A DNA stretch of 42,304 bases, taken from positions 1-42,304 of the forward strand of contig ONEY01000014.1 in assembly GCA_900316965.1 (NCBI GenBank), in the 5' to 3' direction. Under the pieces are notes generated by a model. The model saw only the letters and a list, made by a program, of their open reading frames with translations. It was not told the DNA's origin and did no database searches. Within the stretch, counting starts at the first letter, position 1, and each line of letters starts with the position of its first letter. A program made the translations under genes and the position numbers. The stretch comes from an uncultured Bacteroidales bacterium (lineage in GTDB: Bacteria; Bacteroidota; Bacteroidia; Bacteroidales; P3). This document shows positions 25,151 through 33,415 of the stretch, in pieces.

Positions 25151-26584
25151 ATGACACCACTTAAAGAGAAATTATCAGCAGAACCTGGCTTCCAATATAT
25201 GATTGACAACATGGAACTAATGTCGGCATCTGGAAGACATCTTATGCTTCACCAACCGTTTTTCACCGACTCCAATGCTCTAATCAATGAATACAACAAC
25301 ACGGAACGCATGATCGCCGCCTTGGACAACGAGGAACTTCGCCCATCGCTCGACACGCTACGCCATCAATTCATGCAACTCCACGACCTTACGGGAACTC
25401 TGGCCAATATTTCTCGTCATGCTGTCCTCGACGAGATTGAACTTTTCGAAATAAAAAATCTTTCTCATATCTGTACTATCGCCGCTAGGTCAGCAGCTGA
25501 ACTTGGCATTGCCGACATGCTGAGACTTCCCGACACCAAACCTGTGTTCCACCTCCTCGACCCCGACAACACTAATATCCCTCATTTTTACATCTACGAC
25601 AGCTACCATCCTCAACTGCCGGAAATTCGACGCCAACTTAAAGCCTTGCAGATTCACATCGACGCCATAGCGGATGACAACGACGAGAAGAAAAATATCC
25701 AAATAAAAATAAACGACCTAATCGACAAACAAAACGACATTCAGCGTCTGGTGATGGAACAGCTCTCCGACAAGCTGCAGCCTCACCTTCAACTTCTCAC
25801 AACAGCACATAACCAAATGGCCTATGGCGACTTCCTGCTTGCCAAAGCGACAATTACCAAGCAGTGGCATCTGTCTCGCCCTTCTTTGAGCTCGGATGGT
25901 TCAACTCATTACGTCTCTCTTTGGAATCCTCGCCTGAAACACCGCAACGAAACTCTTAACCAACGCTACCAACCTGTCGACATCGAAATATTCAAAGGCT
26001 CATGCCTGGTCACCGGCGCCAACATGGCGGGGAAAACGGTATTGCTCAAAAGTGTCGGCATAGCGCAACTCATGGCTCAATACGGATTCTTCGTGCCTGC
26101 TCAACAAGCGCAAATATCTATTGTCGACGACGTCGCCTTCTGCATAGGCGACGAACAAAACGAAATGAATGGTCTCTCTTCGTTTGCATCCGAAATAACT
26201 AAAATCAGCGCCGTCCTCACTCGCGCCAAAAACGAACGTTTGCTTATCCTCATCGACGAACCGGCACGAACAACCAACCCTATCGAGGGTAAAGCCTTGG
26301 TACAAGCTGTGGCTACAATACTAGACAAAGAACCCTCGCAGACCATCATCACTACTCACTACAGCCAGCTTGGCCTCTCTTGCCGCAGACTTCGCGTCAA
26401 AGGCTTTGTGGAAAGCCTCTCCGACGCAATAGTGACTCCCGACAACATCAACAGTTTTATAGACTATTCGTTACTCCCCGACAACAGCGACGAAGTGCCT
26501 CACGAAGCGCTGCGCATAGCATCAATAATGCAGTGCGACAAAGAGATGCTCGAAACCGCCGAACGCTTTCTCCTGAACGAATAG
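25151..26584 (+). CDS. MutS-related ATPase resembling KamC
   Basis: The 477-residue protein carries only the core and ATPase parts of the MutS family and lacks the N-terminal mismatch-recognition domain. Walker A is GANMAGKT (G289 to T296), followed by LLKSVGIAQLMAQYGFFVPA. Walker B is LLILIDEPARTTNPIEG with D369 and E370, and the switch histidines are in TIITTHYSQLG. MutS2 is larger and has a Smr domain, which is absent here. The unusual DEPARTTNP sequence replaces the DELGRGT of mismatch-repair MutS. With the preceding P-loop gene 44 bp upstream this suggests KamC, the ATPase half of the lysine 5,6-aminomutase reactivase. A general MutS-like role remains possible. Confidence 0.68.
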   Translation: MTPLKEKLSAEPGFQYMIDNMELMSASGRHLMLHQPFFTDSNALINEYNNTERMIAALDNEELRPSLDTLRHQFMQLHDLTGTLANISRHAVLDEIELFEIKNLSHICTIAARSAAELGIADMLRLPDTKPVFHLLDPDNTNIPHFYIYDSYHPQLPEIRRQLKALQIHIDAIADDNDEKKNIQIKINDLIDKQNDIQRLVMEQLSDKLQPHLQLLTTAHNQMAYGDFLLAKATITKQWHLSRPSLSSDGSTHYVSLWNPRLKHRNETLNQRYQPVDIEIFKGSCLVTGANMAGKTVLLKSVGIAQLMAQYGFFVPAQQAQISIVDDVAFCIGDEQNEMNGLSSFASEITKISAVLTRAKNERLLILIDEPARTTNPIEGKALVQAVATILDKEPSQTIITTHYSQLGLSCRRLRVKGFVESLSDAIVTPDNINSFIDYSLLPDNSDEVPHEALRIASIMQCDKEMLETAERFLLNE

Positions 26585-26661
26585 CCCCCCCTTCCTTCCT
26601 CTGCTTATTAATAAAAAAACTTAATTTGAAAACCGCACCCCTAGAATAGGAAAAAAATACG

Positions 26662-26669
26662 TATTTTTG
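26662..26669 (+). promoter_or_regulatory. -7 promoter box TATTTTTG before the C10 protease gene
   Basis: TATTTTTG matches TAnnTTTG and ends 16 bp before the ATG at 26686. That short distance would favour initiation at the second ATG (26704), which also gives a more standard signal peptide. Confidence 0.6.
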
Positions 26670-26685
26670 CACCCTGAAAACAAAA

Positions 26686-28245
26686 ATGAAAAATATCGAA
26701 AAAATGAAATTTATAAAAAATCTATCATTGGCCATCGCATTATGCATTAGCATTATAGCACCGGTCAACAACACCAAGGCCGACAATGTTGACGCAAAAA
26801 AAGCACGCCAAGTGGGTGCCTATTTTATGGCTACACAATTCGGCAACAAGGACATTTCCTCCGATAATCTTGACCAAGTGTTCACTTTACAAAACATGGT
26901 CAACAATATCCCTGCCTTGTACGTGTTCAACACAGCCGACAAGCGTGGTTTTGTCATCGTCGCCGGCAGCGACTGTGTTTCTCCTATCGTCGCTTATAGC
27001 ACCGATGGCGCCTTCGACCCCAACAACATCCCTCCCAACATGTTGTGGTGGCTTAACGGCGAAGCCTCCGACATAGTCTTTGCCCAGAATAATGAGCTTA
27101 CTGCTTCTAAAGAAAGCGCTGAGCAATGGAGAGTTCTGGAAGAAGAGCGTCTCCCTCGTGCCGGTGCCAAGGACGGCGAAATTGTCCGTCTGCTCACCAC
27201 GACATGGAACCAACCATGGCCTTACAATGCTCAGTGCCCTCAAATGTCCGGCGGCCCCTCCGAGACTCACGGCCGTTGCTACACAGGTTGCGTCGCTACA
27301 GCAATGGCTCAAATTCTTCGCTATTGGAAATACCCCTATGTCGGCAAAAGCGAAAGCGCATACAACTGGAACAGCGGCACAATCCTCTCCGCTAACTATG
27401 CTCAAGCCTACTACGACTACGACAATATGCCTAACAAGCTTTCCTCCAACTCTACCCAGGAACAAATCAATGCCGTGGCTCTGCTCAACTACCATTGCGG
27501 CGTCTCTGTCAAAATGGATTACGGCGTTGACGGCAGCGGAACCCAATCAACAGAGGTTCCTAAAGCTCTTCGCATGTATTTCAAATATGTAAAAGATAGC
27601 ATGACTTATATTAGCCGTGACGACGCTAGATACAGAAACACTCAGAGCACTGGCCTTGACAACTCTGTCTCCAACCAAAACGACTCTAACTGGGTTAACG
27701 ATATCAAATACCATATTTTGAAAGGCCGTCCCGTTTATTATGCTGGACACTCTCCTGATGACGACGGCTCTGCCCATGCTGGTCATGCCTTTGTATGCGA
27801 CGGATGGAACCCCACCACCAAAACATTGCACTTCAACTGGGGTTGGGGTGGCTCAGGTGACTGCTGGTGCAACGTCTACCTCTCAAAACTCATACCCAAC
27901 AGCGGTTACCTTTCCACTTACAACTTCCGCGCTTCTCACCGCGCCGTGATTGGCATCACTCCTCCTATCGACAGTCTTCCTCCTCAAGTAGCTATTAGAC
28001 CTGTCGAAAACCCATTCTCTGCCGAGATATATCCTAATCCCGCTAACAACCAAATCACTGTCTCTATCAACATTAGCGGTAACAACAACCAACCCTTGCA
28101 AATCTTCGACGCCACCGGACGCTTAGTAAAACAAACTTCTGTGTCCCCGGCTTCCACCACCGTAAACATTCCTGTCAACGACCTCTGCCCCGGCGTATAC
28201 TTCTGCCGTATGCAAGGTTATACCAAGAAATTCATCGTCCAATAG
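26686..28245 (+). CDS. C10 family cysteine protease (streptopain-like) with T9SS sorting domain
   Basis: The 519-residue secreted protein has a signal peptide (NLSLAIALCISIIAPV), a propeptide (about 35-150) with ALYVFNTADKRGFVIVAGSD, and a peptidase C10 domain. The catalytic cysteine is C202 in YTGCVATAMAQILRYW, and the histidine is H367 in AGHAFVCDGW, followed by LHFNWGWGGSGDCW. The C-terminus (about 445-519) is a type A T9SS sorting domain: EIYPNPANNQITVSI, IFDATGRLVKQ, and PGVYFCRMQGYTKKFIVQ. It is therefore probably exported by T9SS and anchored or released at the surface. Related proteases include SpeB, interpain and periodontain. ATG at 26704 is an alternative start. A strong terminator follows. 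Confidence 0.92.
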   Translation: MKNIEKMKFIKNLSLAIALCISIIAPVNNTKADNVDAKKARQVGAYFMATQFGNKDISSDNLDQVFTLQNMVNNIPALYVFNTADKRGFVIVAGSDCVSPIVAYSTDGAFDPNNIPPNMLWWLNGEASDIVFAQNNELTASKESAEQWRVLEEERLPRAGAKDGEIVRLLTTTWNQPWPYNAQCPQMSGGPSETHGRCYTGCVATAMAQILRYWKYPYVGKSESAYNWNSGTILSANYAQAYYDYDNMPNKLSSNSTQEQINAVALLNYHCGVSVKMDYGVDGSGTQSTEVPKALRMYFKYVKDSMTYISRDDARYRNTQSTGLDNSVSNQNDSNWVNDIKYHILKGRPVYYAGHSPDDDGSAHAGHAFVCDGWNPTTKTLHFNWGWGGSGDCWCNVYLSKLIPNSGYLSTYNFRASHRAVIGITPPIDSLPPQVAIRPVENPFSAEIYPNPANNQITVSINISGNNNQPLQIFDATGRLVKQTSVSPASTTVNIPVNDLCPGVYFCRMQGYTKKFIVQ

Positions 28246-28267
28246 GACCCTCCAGTTTTTTCACACT

Positions 28268-28323
28268 AAACCCTCTTAACGCTGCCGTAGGCTGTAACCC
28301 TACGAACCAGGTTAAGAGGGTTT
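28268..28323 (+). terminator. Terminator with nested hairpin between convergent genes
   Basis: AAACCCTCTTAAC (28268-28280) pairs perfectly with GTTAAGAGGGTTT (28311-28323). Inside it CGTAGG (28286-28291) pairs with CCTACG (28299-28304). It lies between the convergent C10 protease and lamin-tail genes and could serve both. Confidence 0.8.
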
Positions 28324-28442
28324 ATTATTAAGCGGGGAAAAACTAATACCTCATCTAGTCCTTTAACACGGGCTTAATCATCTTGACAAACAGTATTGTC
28401 CTTTGCTTGGCAATATGTAGCGCCAATCACATTATCTCGTGG

Positions 28443-29357
28443 TTAATTTCGCACTAAAGCTACAGAACGACGGCAAGTCTGCGAAACTCCTGTGGCGTTG
28501 TAGGCTTCGATATAAACGACATATCTACCTCGTGGCATCTTGTTTCCTCTGTCGTCAGTACCATCCCATGTGAGGTCTCCTTGGCAACCCAAAGTGACAC
28601 CACGTCCTATTTTGCGTACCTCTCGACCTCGAGAATCAAGAATAACAATATTGGCACTCAAATCGCACTGGAGGAGATTATAGGTGATATCCAACAAATC
28701 GTTGTACCCGTCACCATCGGGCGAAAAAAGTCCCTCTCCTACAGCAAAATCATTATCGACAAAAAGGATTTCATGGCTCTGCGAATTGGCATATGTCGGA
28801 GTACCAAAACCTGCTGTTGACGCAGCGGAATACCAATTAGCGGCATCCTGGGTTGGGGCTATGTACGACCTCCGCTCCAACGCCACTCCCTCGCGGTCGC
28901 GGAGCATTGCACTATGCATTGTCTCGTCATAATCTAAACGATCCAAAACAATAGTGTCTGCATTACAAACAACAACACTCCCCGACGCATCATTGTATGG
29001 TGGCATAGAGGCTATCTCTTTCAACCTCTCAGGATAACGCACGTCGTAATGGCTCTTGACATACATCTCATCACTGGTAACAACAACCCATTGATGACTA
29101 TGCAGGACTCCACTGTCGCTGACAACATACAACCGTGTAATAGAATTGTCGACAAGACGGGCCAGACAGATGTCTCTGAGTTCCAAATCTCTTTCTGTGG
29201 CGTTATATAGCTCAACATAATCCGAACCTCCTGGCTCTGGATTGAAGAGTATTTCGCTTATAAGCACGTCGCCATGTTGTGGCTTCTGTCCATAAGCAAC
29301 ATTGTTTGTCAACGTAAGTAAATAGATAACGATAAGGGGTATGGCTACGGCTTTCAT
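28443..29357 (-). CDS. Secreted lamin-tail-domain protein with FlgD/T9SS-like C-terminus
   Basis: The 304-residue protein has a signal peptide (residues 1-23, ending AYGQ). Residues 30-150 form a lamin tail domain: VLISEILFNPEPGGSDYVEL and later SSVVV-like strands with LDRLDYDE. The C-terminal 100 residues are Ig-like: FSPDGDGYNDLLDITYNL, then DLTWDGTDDRGNKMPRGRY, which resembles FlgD Ig and type B T9SS (gliding-motility-associated) sorting domains. It is thus likely a surface or secreted protein. Its start overlaps the stop of the upstream Spy-like gene in an ATGA (29354-29357), so it is translationally coupled to the sigma factor cluster. The function is unknown. Confidence 0.8.
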   Translation of the reverse strand: MKAVAIPLIVIYLLTLTNNVAYGQKPQHGDVLISEILFNPEPGGSDYVELYNATERDLELRDICLARLVDNSITRLYVVSDSGVLHSHQWVVVTSDEMYVKSHYDVRYPERLKEIASMPPYNDASGSVVVCNADTIVLDRLDYDETMHSAMLRDREGVALERRSYIAPTQDAANWYSAASTAGFGTPTYANSQSHEILFVDNDFAVGEGLFSPDGDGYNDLLDITYNLLQCDLSANIVILDSRGREVRKIGRGVTLGCQGDLTWDGTDDRGNKMPRGRYVVYIEAYNATGVSQTCRRSVALVRN

Positions 29358-29848
29358 TTATCAGACCTTGCCTGAGGTGTACGCTTATCCTGTTTTTTCT
29401 GCTGTGACGGTGTTTGTGCCGCTGCCTTGCCAGTCTTTTGACGCCTGCTCTGCTGCATCTTTTCCTGCAATTGGCGGTACTGCCCGGGCGAGAGCACATC
29501 GTCTATCGCAACCTTGGTACGGTAATACTCTTTGCTGATTTCGGTCTGTAGCATGCCCTCTCGCTCATATAGAGGGAATAGAACTGCACTATGGTCTTCC
29601 TGTTTGTTCATATATGAGCGTATGCTGTCTCTAACAGCATGAAGCTGACTTCTATAGAGCTCTACGGTTTTTCGCGAGCGCCGCGTTATAATATCAATGC
29701 GAGTACGTTGCGTCGGCGTAAGGTCGGTGACAAGCTCCTCTATTTTCACATGCTCTTTACCATCTCGTTTATGATGATTGTTTTCTGTCTGCGCCGAAAG
29801 CAGCATAGGAAGCGCAACAAGTGCTATAGTGATGAGAATATGTTTCAT
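29354..29848 (-). CDS. Spy/CpxP-like periplasmic protein
   Basis: The 164-residue protein has a signal peptide (KHILITIALVALPMLLSAQ) and a helical, charged mature part. LTPTQRTRIDIITRR and VLSPGQYRQLQEKMQQSRRQK are two LTxxQ-like motifs, as in Spy/CpxP/ZraP chaperone or sensor proteins and in small heavy-metal-associated proteins of Bacteroidota. A basic, glutamine-rich tail follows. In proteobacteria such proteins respond to envelope stress; a similar link here is inference from the nearby sigma factor. The ATG at 29848 begins the signal peptide; a TTG five codons upstream is less likely. It lies 65 bp after the putative anti-sigma gene. Confidence 0.7.
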   Translation of the reverse strand: MKHILITIALVALPMLLSAQTENNHHKRDGKEHVKIEELVTDLTPTQRTRIDIITRRSRKTVELYRSQLHAVRDSIRSYMNKQEDHSAVLFPLYEREGMLQTEISKEYYRTKVAIDDVLSPGQYRQLQEKMQQSRRQKTGKAAAQTPSQQKKQDKRTPQARSDK

Positions 29849-29913
29849 AGTATTATGTCGCAAAGTGTTATTATTATTGAAAAGTCGGCATTAAGAAAAG
29901 CATTGGCCTCCTC

Positions 29914-30306
29914 TTAAAATAGTTCCGATACAGGATTATCATTATATGCGGCACTCTCTATTGACTCTTCGTCGGCATAGTCGTTGCAATAATTGTACAC
30001 CTCGACAAAACGAGTAGAGAGATCCTCTTGGGTCGGCGTGGCGGCTTTCACTCCGCTGCCCGAAATGGAAATCGTCACCACCACCGCGGCAACCAGACAT
30101 GCGGCAACAGCACTACTAACAATCTTCCACCCGTTGACACGCTTGGGTGGCAACGCCATGGGTTGCGGCAACTTTGAGATGGCATCCATGACCTTGTCGC
30201 AGACATCTGGAGTATGCTCCGGAGCCAACTCTATTCGGCTCAAGGCATCCCTCTGACGTTCGAGCCAAAGGTCGGGAGCTGATACTGTGTTACGTGATAA
30301 TTTCAT
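29914..30306 (-). CDS. Putative anti-sigma factor, single-span membrane protein
   Basis: This 130-residue protein has a soluble N-terminal part (about 60 residues with DVCDKVMDAISKLP), one membrane helix (IVSSAVAACLVAAVVVTISI, about 66-86), and a short external tail rich in acidic residues. It immediately follows the ECF sigma factor, with start and stop sharing ATGA at 30303-30306. That arrangement and topology are typical of membrane anti-sigma factors, but it lacks a recognisable zinc-binding HxxxCxxC motif, so the assignment is inference. It may retain the sigma factor at the membrane until a signal arrives. Confidence 0.65.
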   Translation of the reverse strand: MKLSRNTVSAPDLWLERQRDALSRIELAPEHTPDVCDKVMDAISKLPQPMALPPKRVNGWKIVSSAVAACLVAAVVVTISISGSGVKAATPTQEDLSTRFVEVYNYCNDYADEESIESAAYNDNPVSELF

Positions 30307-30845
30307 GATGTCATCATTTTTTGTAAGTTCTTTTTCGCGCGGAATATTAGCGACTCTACTTTCGATAGCGACACCTGCATGACTTCAGCGATATCGTTGT
30401 ACGAAAAGTCTTTAAAAGTGTACAGCACCAACGCGGTACGTTGTTCGTGCTTCAACTGCCCTATAGCCTCATGAAGCTTGCGGCTCTGCTCTTCTTTTAT
30501 GAGCTGCTCCTCTCGGGAAAGCTGCATATCGTCGTCTCTCTTCTCCATAGCAAGGTCATAACTCACATGACGTTGGTCGTGTTTCAGCATTTTCGACACC
30601 ACATTGACAGTAATCCTGTATATGAAGGTGCTCAGCCTGGAGGCATAACGGAAACGCGGCAAGGCAGTATAAAGGGCTATAAAGACCTGTTGTGTCACCT
30701 CTTCCACATCCAATTTGTTGCCTACGAGCTTGTAGCACAAATTGGCGACAGTGGACTGATATTCTCTCACTATGACGGCAAACTGCTCTTTGTCACCTGA
30801 GAGTATCCGCTGCACAATTTCTTGCTCTTGTTCGTTGGTCAACAT
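30303..30845 (-). CDS. ECF-type RNA polymerase sigma factor
   Basis: The 180-residue protein has both ECF regions. Region 2 covers about residues 20-88: FAVIVREYQSTVANLCYKLV and VEEVTQQVFIALYTALPRFR, then STFIYRITVNVV. Region 4 is near the C-terminus: EQRTALVLYTFKDFSYNDIA, then EVMQVSLSKVESLIFRAKKNL, a helix-turn-helix. Such factors redirect RNA polymerase to stress or envelope regulons. It is the first gene of the cluster sigma, putative anti-sigma, Spy-like, lamin-tail. I see no standard -7 box upstream, which would fit autoregulation by its own promoter class. Confidence 0.93.
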   Translation of the reverse strand: MLTNEQEQEIVQRILSGDKEQFAVIVREYQSTVANLCYKLVGNKLDVEEVTQQVFIALYTALPRFRYASRLSTFIYRITVNVVSKMLKHDQRHVSYDLAMEKRDDDMQLSREEQLIKEEQSRKLHEAIGQLKHEQRTALVLYTFKDFSYNDIAEVMQVSLSKVESLIFRAKKNLQKMMTS

Positions 30846-30976
30846 CTATTAGTATCGTTTTGGTGAAAAACTTGCAAAAAAAACGAATAAAATAATAAGA
30901 ATTATCAAAAAACAGATAACACCTCTGTCTCTACATGAAAACTTGGAAGGCCTGACAAGATGTATCTGTCTCTATT

Positions 30977-31771
30977 TCATCCTTGTCTACGGAACTTGTA
31001 GGTTATGGTTCCGTATTGGTATTCCGTTGCGTTGGGATTGGCGTTGAAATGGGCTTTGCGCGCTGCCTGCTTGGCTGCCTCTACCATACTTCTGTCTGAT
31101 GTGGTAGAGCCTTTGACGGGTGCTTCTACAGCAACAACATTACCATCTCGGTCTACTTTGATACGAACCACTACGTCACCATCCTTGTCGGTGTTATAGT
31201 TTGGAACTGGCAGGGTACCTTTAAGACTACGGCCTCCTAGGTCATATCCTGAACCATTTCCTTTCCCTGTTCCACCTTGTCCGCCAGGAGTGCCATCGGG
31301 ATTACCAGCCTTGCCACTTCCTGTTGCGGTTCCTTTGCCCTCGCCGCCTTTGCCATTCTTGTTGCCTCTGAAGGTGGCCATAGGATTCGTGGTCGGCTGC
31401 GGTGTTTCGCTCTGTGTATTGCTTTTGTTGTCAGGCGACGGCTTTACAGGCTCTTTTTTGGGCTCGGGCTTGGGCGTGTTGTCTGTCTTTGTGGTTTTTG
31501 CCACCGGCGTGGACTCTTCTCCTGTAGTATAGCTCTCCTCTGGAGTCGACGACGACGGTGACGCGGCACTGTTGTCATCAAGGGTGGCTTCGTCATTGTT
31601 GCCAAAACCCTCTATCTCGCCCAAAACCTCGCCGGCAACACCCATTCCCTCTTCCTCTATTGGTGGATTGGGAATTTTGAAACCCAACCAAGAACAGAGC
31701 AGTATACACGCAAGAAGTATAAGCAATGTGCCTACTGCCGATATGGTTCTGTCTTTTGTGTCTTGTCGCAT
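30977..31771 (-). CDS. tonB: TonB-family energy transducer
   Basis: The 264-residue protein has an N-terminal membrane helix (AVGTLLILLACILLCSWLG), then a long proline, lysine and threonine-rich linker (PKPEPKKEPVKP) and a glycine-rich segment (GGQGGTGKGNGSGYDLGG). The C-terminal TonB/AgmX-like domain (VVRIKVDRDGNVVAVEAPV to YGTITYKFRRQG) follows. It spans the periplasm to transmit energy from ExbB/ExbD to outer-membrane receptors such as the one at 19.8-22.4 kb. The gene lies 12 bp after exbD, confirming the operon. The glycine-rich spacer is compositionally biased and unusual in length. Confidence 0.82.
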   Translation of the reverse strand: MRQDTKDRTISAVGTLLILLACILLCSWLGFKIPNPPIEEEGMGVAGEVLGEIEGFGNNDEATLDDNSAASPSSSTPEESYTTGEESTPVAKTTKTDNTPKPEPKKEPVKPSPDNKSNTQSETPQPTTNPMATFRGNKNGKGGEGKGTATGSGKAGNPDGTPGGQGGTGKGNGSGYDLGGRSLKGTLPVPNYNTDKDGDVVVRIKVDRDGNVVAVEAPVKGSTTSDRSMVEAAKQAARKAHFNANPNATEYQYGTITYKFRRQG

Positions 31772-31783
31772 GGCTTTCTAATT

Positions 31784-32263
31784 CTAATTTGATGGTTTGG
31801 TGCCCAAAACAACTTTGTGCTTGGTGTTGCGCTCTTTGTTGATCTGGTTCACAGCATCAATAACATTGACAATGTACTGCACATCTACGGTTTGATCGGC
31901 CCTGACAAAAACTCCTGCTTCGTCATCTCCTGGCGCCAAGGTCTCAAGCTCTGTGACAAGAACTCCTTTCATCTCGTCTACTAGGTCACTGCCTATCGTG
32001 GCTACCAACGGGGTCTCGTCAATCTGAAACTGGCATCGCGACAACAAACTGCCATCTTCTGCCGTACCTCCAAGGTCGGAAATGTACACCGTGACACTCT
32101 CCTTGGCCATGGTCTTGTTGTTGCTCTCGGGCAGGAAGAGCTTCACAGCGTTAGGACTGATAAGCGTAGAGGTGAGCATAAAGAATATGAGAAGCAGGAA
32201 CACCAAGTCGGACATCGACGACGACCCGCTCTCAATCTGTATTTTGTTTTGACTTCTAATCAT
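31784..32263 (-). CDS. exbD: ExbD/TolR family biopolymer transport protein
   Basis: This 159-residue protein has one N-terminal membrane helix (SSSMSDLVFLLLIFFMLTST) with D19, the membrane aspartate that carries protons in ExbD/TolR. The periplasmic domain follows (VTVYISDLG and AGVFVRADQTVDVQYIVNVIDAV). With ExbB it forms the proton-driven motor for TonB. Many Bacteroidota have two exbD genes in this operon; only one is seen here. exbB lies 123 bp upstream and tonB 12 bp downstream. Confidence 0.93.
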   Translation of the reverse strand: MIRSQNKIQIESGSSSMSDLVFLLLIFFMLTSTLISPNAVKLFLPESNNKTMAKESVTVYISDLGGTAEDGSLLSRCQFQIDETPLVATIGSDLVDEMKGVLVTELETLAPGDDEAGVFVRADQTVDVQYIVNVIDAVNQINKERNTKHKVVLGTKPSN

Positions 32264-32386
32264 GGATAATAAGGTTTAAAGTTTCTGGGAGTTAACAATC
32301 AATTGGCAATAAGAATCATTAAAACACCTCATCAACATCGATTGTTTGGTACCCAACTTTATTCTAAAGCTATAACTTTAACTTTA

Positions 32387-33073
32387 TCAAGCAGGCTCGT
32401 GGAGCAGGTCCATAAACTCCATTGAACGTGATTCAAGCTGCATGACAACTTTGTTGATTCGGTTGACAAGCAGATTGTAAAGGAAATAGGCGATAATACC
32501 GACAATGAGACCTCCCACTGTGGTAACCATAGCCTGATAGATACCTCCAGCCAAATTGCTGATGTCGATGTTGTTGCCGGCATGGGCCATGGCCTGGAAT
32601 GCGCTAACCATACCTGTCACAGTGCCAAGGAAGCCCAACATGGGTCCCAATGATGCCACTGTGGCCACCAGCGATACATGTTTTTCCAACTTGGCAACCT
32701 CCATTTTACCTTCGTTCTCAACGGCTGTCTGTATGTCACTCAATGGACGGCCCAAACGCGAGAGTCCTTTGGCTATCATACGCCCTATCGCAGTATCGGT
32801 GCTGTTGGCAAGTTTCTTGGCCCCATCAACATCTCCATTATGGACATATCCGCGTATTTCATTCATAAACTGCGATGAGTCATCCTTCAAAGCATGGTTT
32901 AGAGCAAGAAAACGCTCTATTGAGATGTAAATAGCGAGCGCCAGAAGGCACAAAAGCACTATCATCACCCATCCACCATTGATGGCAAGTTCTAGAAAAC
33001 TCTCTTTTTCTTTGATTTGTTCGACTGCCTGTGCGGAGTCTACATTAAGCAAAATGCTGTTAATTAGAGACAT
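32387..33073 (-). CDS. exbB: MotA/TolQ/ExbB proton channel family protein
   Basis: This 228-residue inner-membrane protein has three helices: about 34-54 (WVMIVLLCLLALAIYISIE), 134-155 and 168-192 (TTVGGLIVGIIAYFLYNLLV). The conserved segment VASLGPMLGFLGTVTGMVSAF is diagnostic of the family. It supplies the proton pore and stator of the ExbB-ExbD-TonB complex. The start ATG at 33073 is preferred over a TTG three codons upstream. It is the first gene of the cassette; a palindrome at 33164-33181 lies about 90 bp upstream and may be a regulator site. Confidence 0.93.
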   Translation of the reverse strand: MSLINSILLNVDSAQAVEQIKEKESFLELAINGGWVMIVLLCLLALAIYISIERFLALNHALKDDSSQFMNEIRGYVHNGDVDGAKKLANSTDTAIGRMIAKGLSRLGRPLSDIQTAVENEGKMEVAKLEKHVSLVATVASLGPMLGFLGTVTGMVSAFQAMAHAGNNIDISNLAGGIYQAMVTTVGGLIVGIIAYFLYNLLVNRINKVVMQLESRSMEFMDLLHEPA

Positions 33074-33163
33074 ATAAAGCAATATTAATATTTATTTTGA
33101 ATGTAAAAGTACTAATAACGACCTAATCGTTTGATAGTGATAACGTAAAAGTTTCAACAATAT

Positions 33164-33181
33164 TTTGTGAATTATCACAAA
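33164..33181. promoter_or_regulatory. Palindrome TTTGTGA-N4-TCACAAA upstream of exbB
   Basis: TTTGTGAATTATCACAAA is a perfect 7-bp inverted repeat around a 4-nt spacer, about 90 bp upstream of the exbB start. It looks like a Crp/Fnr-family operator half-site pair (TGTGA/TCACA) with a shortened spacer. The regulator is unknown. The rest of 33074-33291 shows no gene and no clear TAnnTTTG box on the minus strand. Confidence 0.45.
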
Positions 33182-33291
33182 TCATCATATATTATAGATT
33201 CACCCTCGAAATGCAACACCATTGTACAATGATAGCAAGAATATTTGTTTCAAGCAGATTGACCACATCGCTGGTGATGAAATAGTAATCA

Positions 33292-33322
33292 AAAAAGCTC
33301 CGCCTTTCGGGCGGAGCTTTTT
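33292..33322 (-). terminator. Intrinsic terminator after the pyrB-pyrI-membrane gene unit
   Basis: AAAAAGCTCCGCC (33292-33304) and GGCGGAGCTTTTT (33310-33322) form a 13-bp stem with a TTTCG loop and T/A runs on both sides. It lies 94 bp beyond the stop of the small membrane gene on the minus strand. Confidence 0.9.
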
Positions 33323-33415
33323 CTGTATTGTAAAGAAAGTTGCATCTTGTCACATCATGACTTTTCTCTCATAATCTACTCTTGGCATAATAATGACTAT
33401 TTGCAGCTTATTTCT

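Noticed and set aside
25151..26584. Mismatch repair mutS
   Set aside because: The mismatch-binding domain is missing, and Walker B reads DEPARTTNP rather than DELGRGT, so it is a MutS-related ATPase and not MutS itself.
26887..27546. Minus-strand frame of 219 codons opposite the C10 protease
   Set aside because: It overlaps the catalytic domain of a clear protease and looks like a low-complexity, valine-rich shadow.
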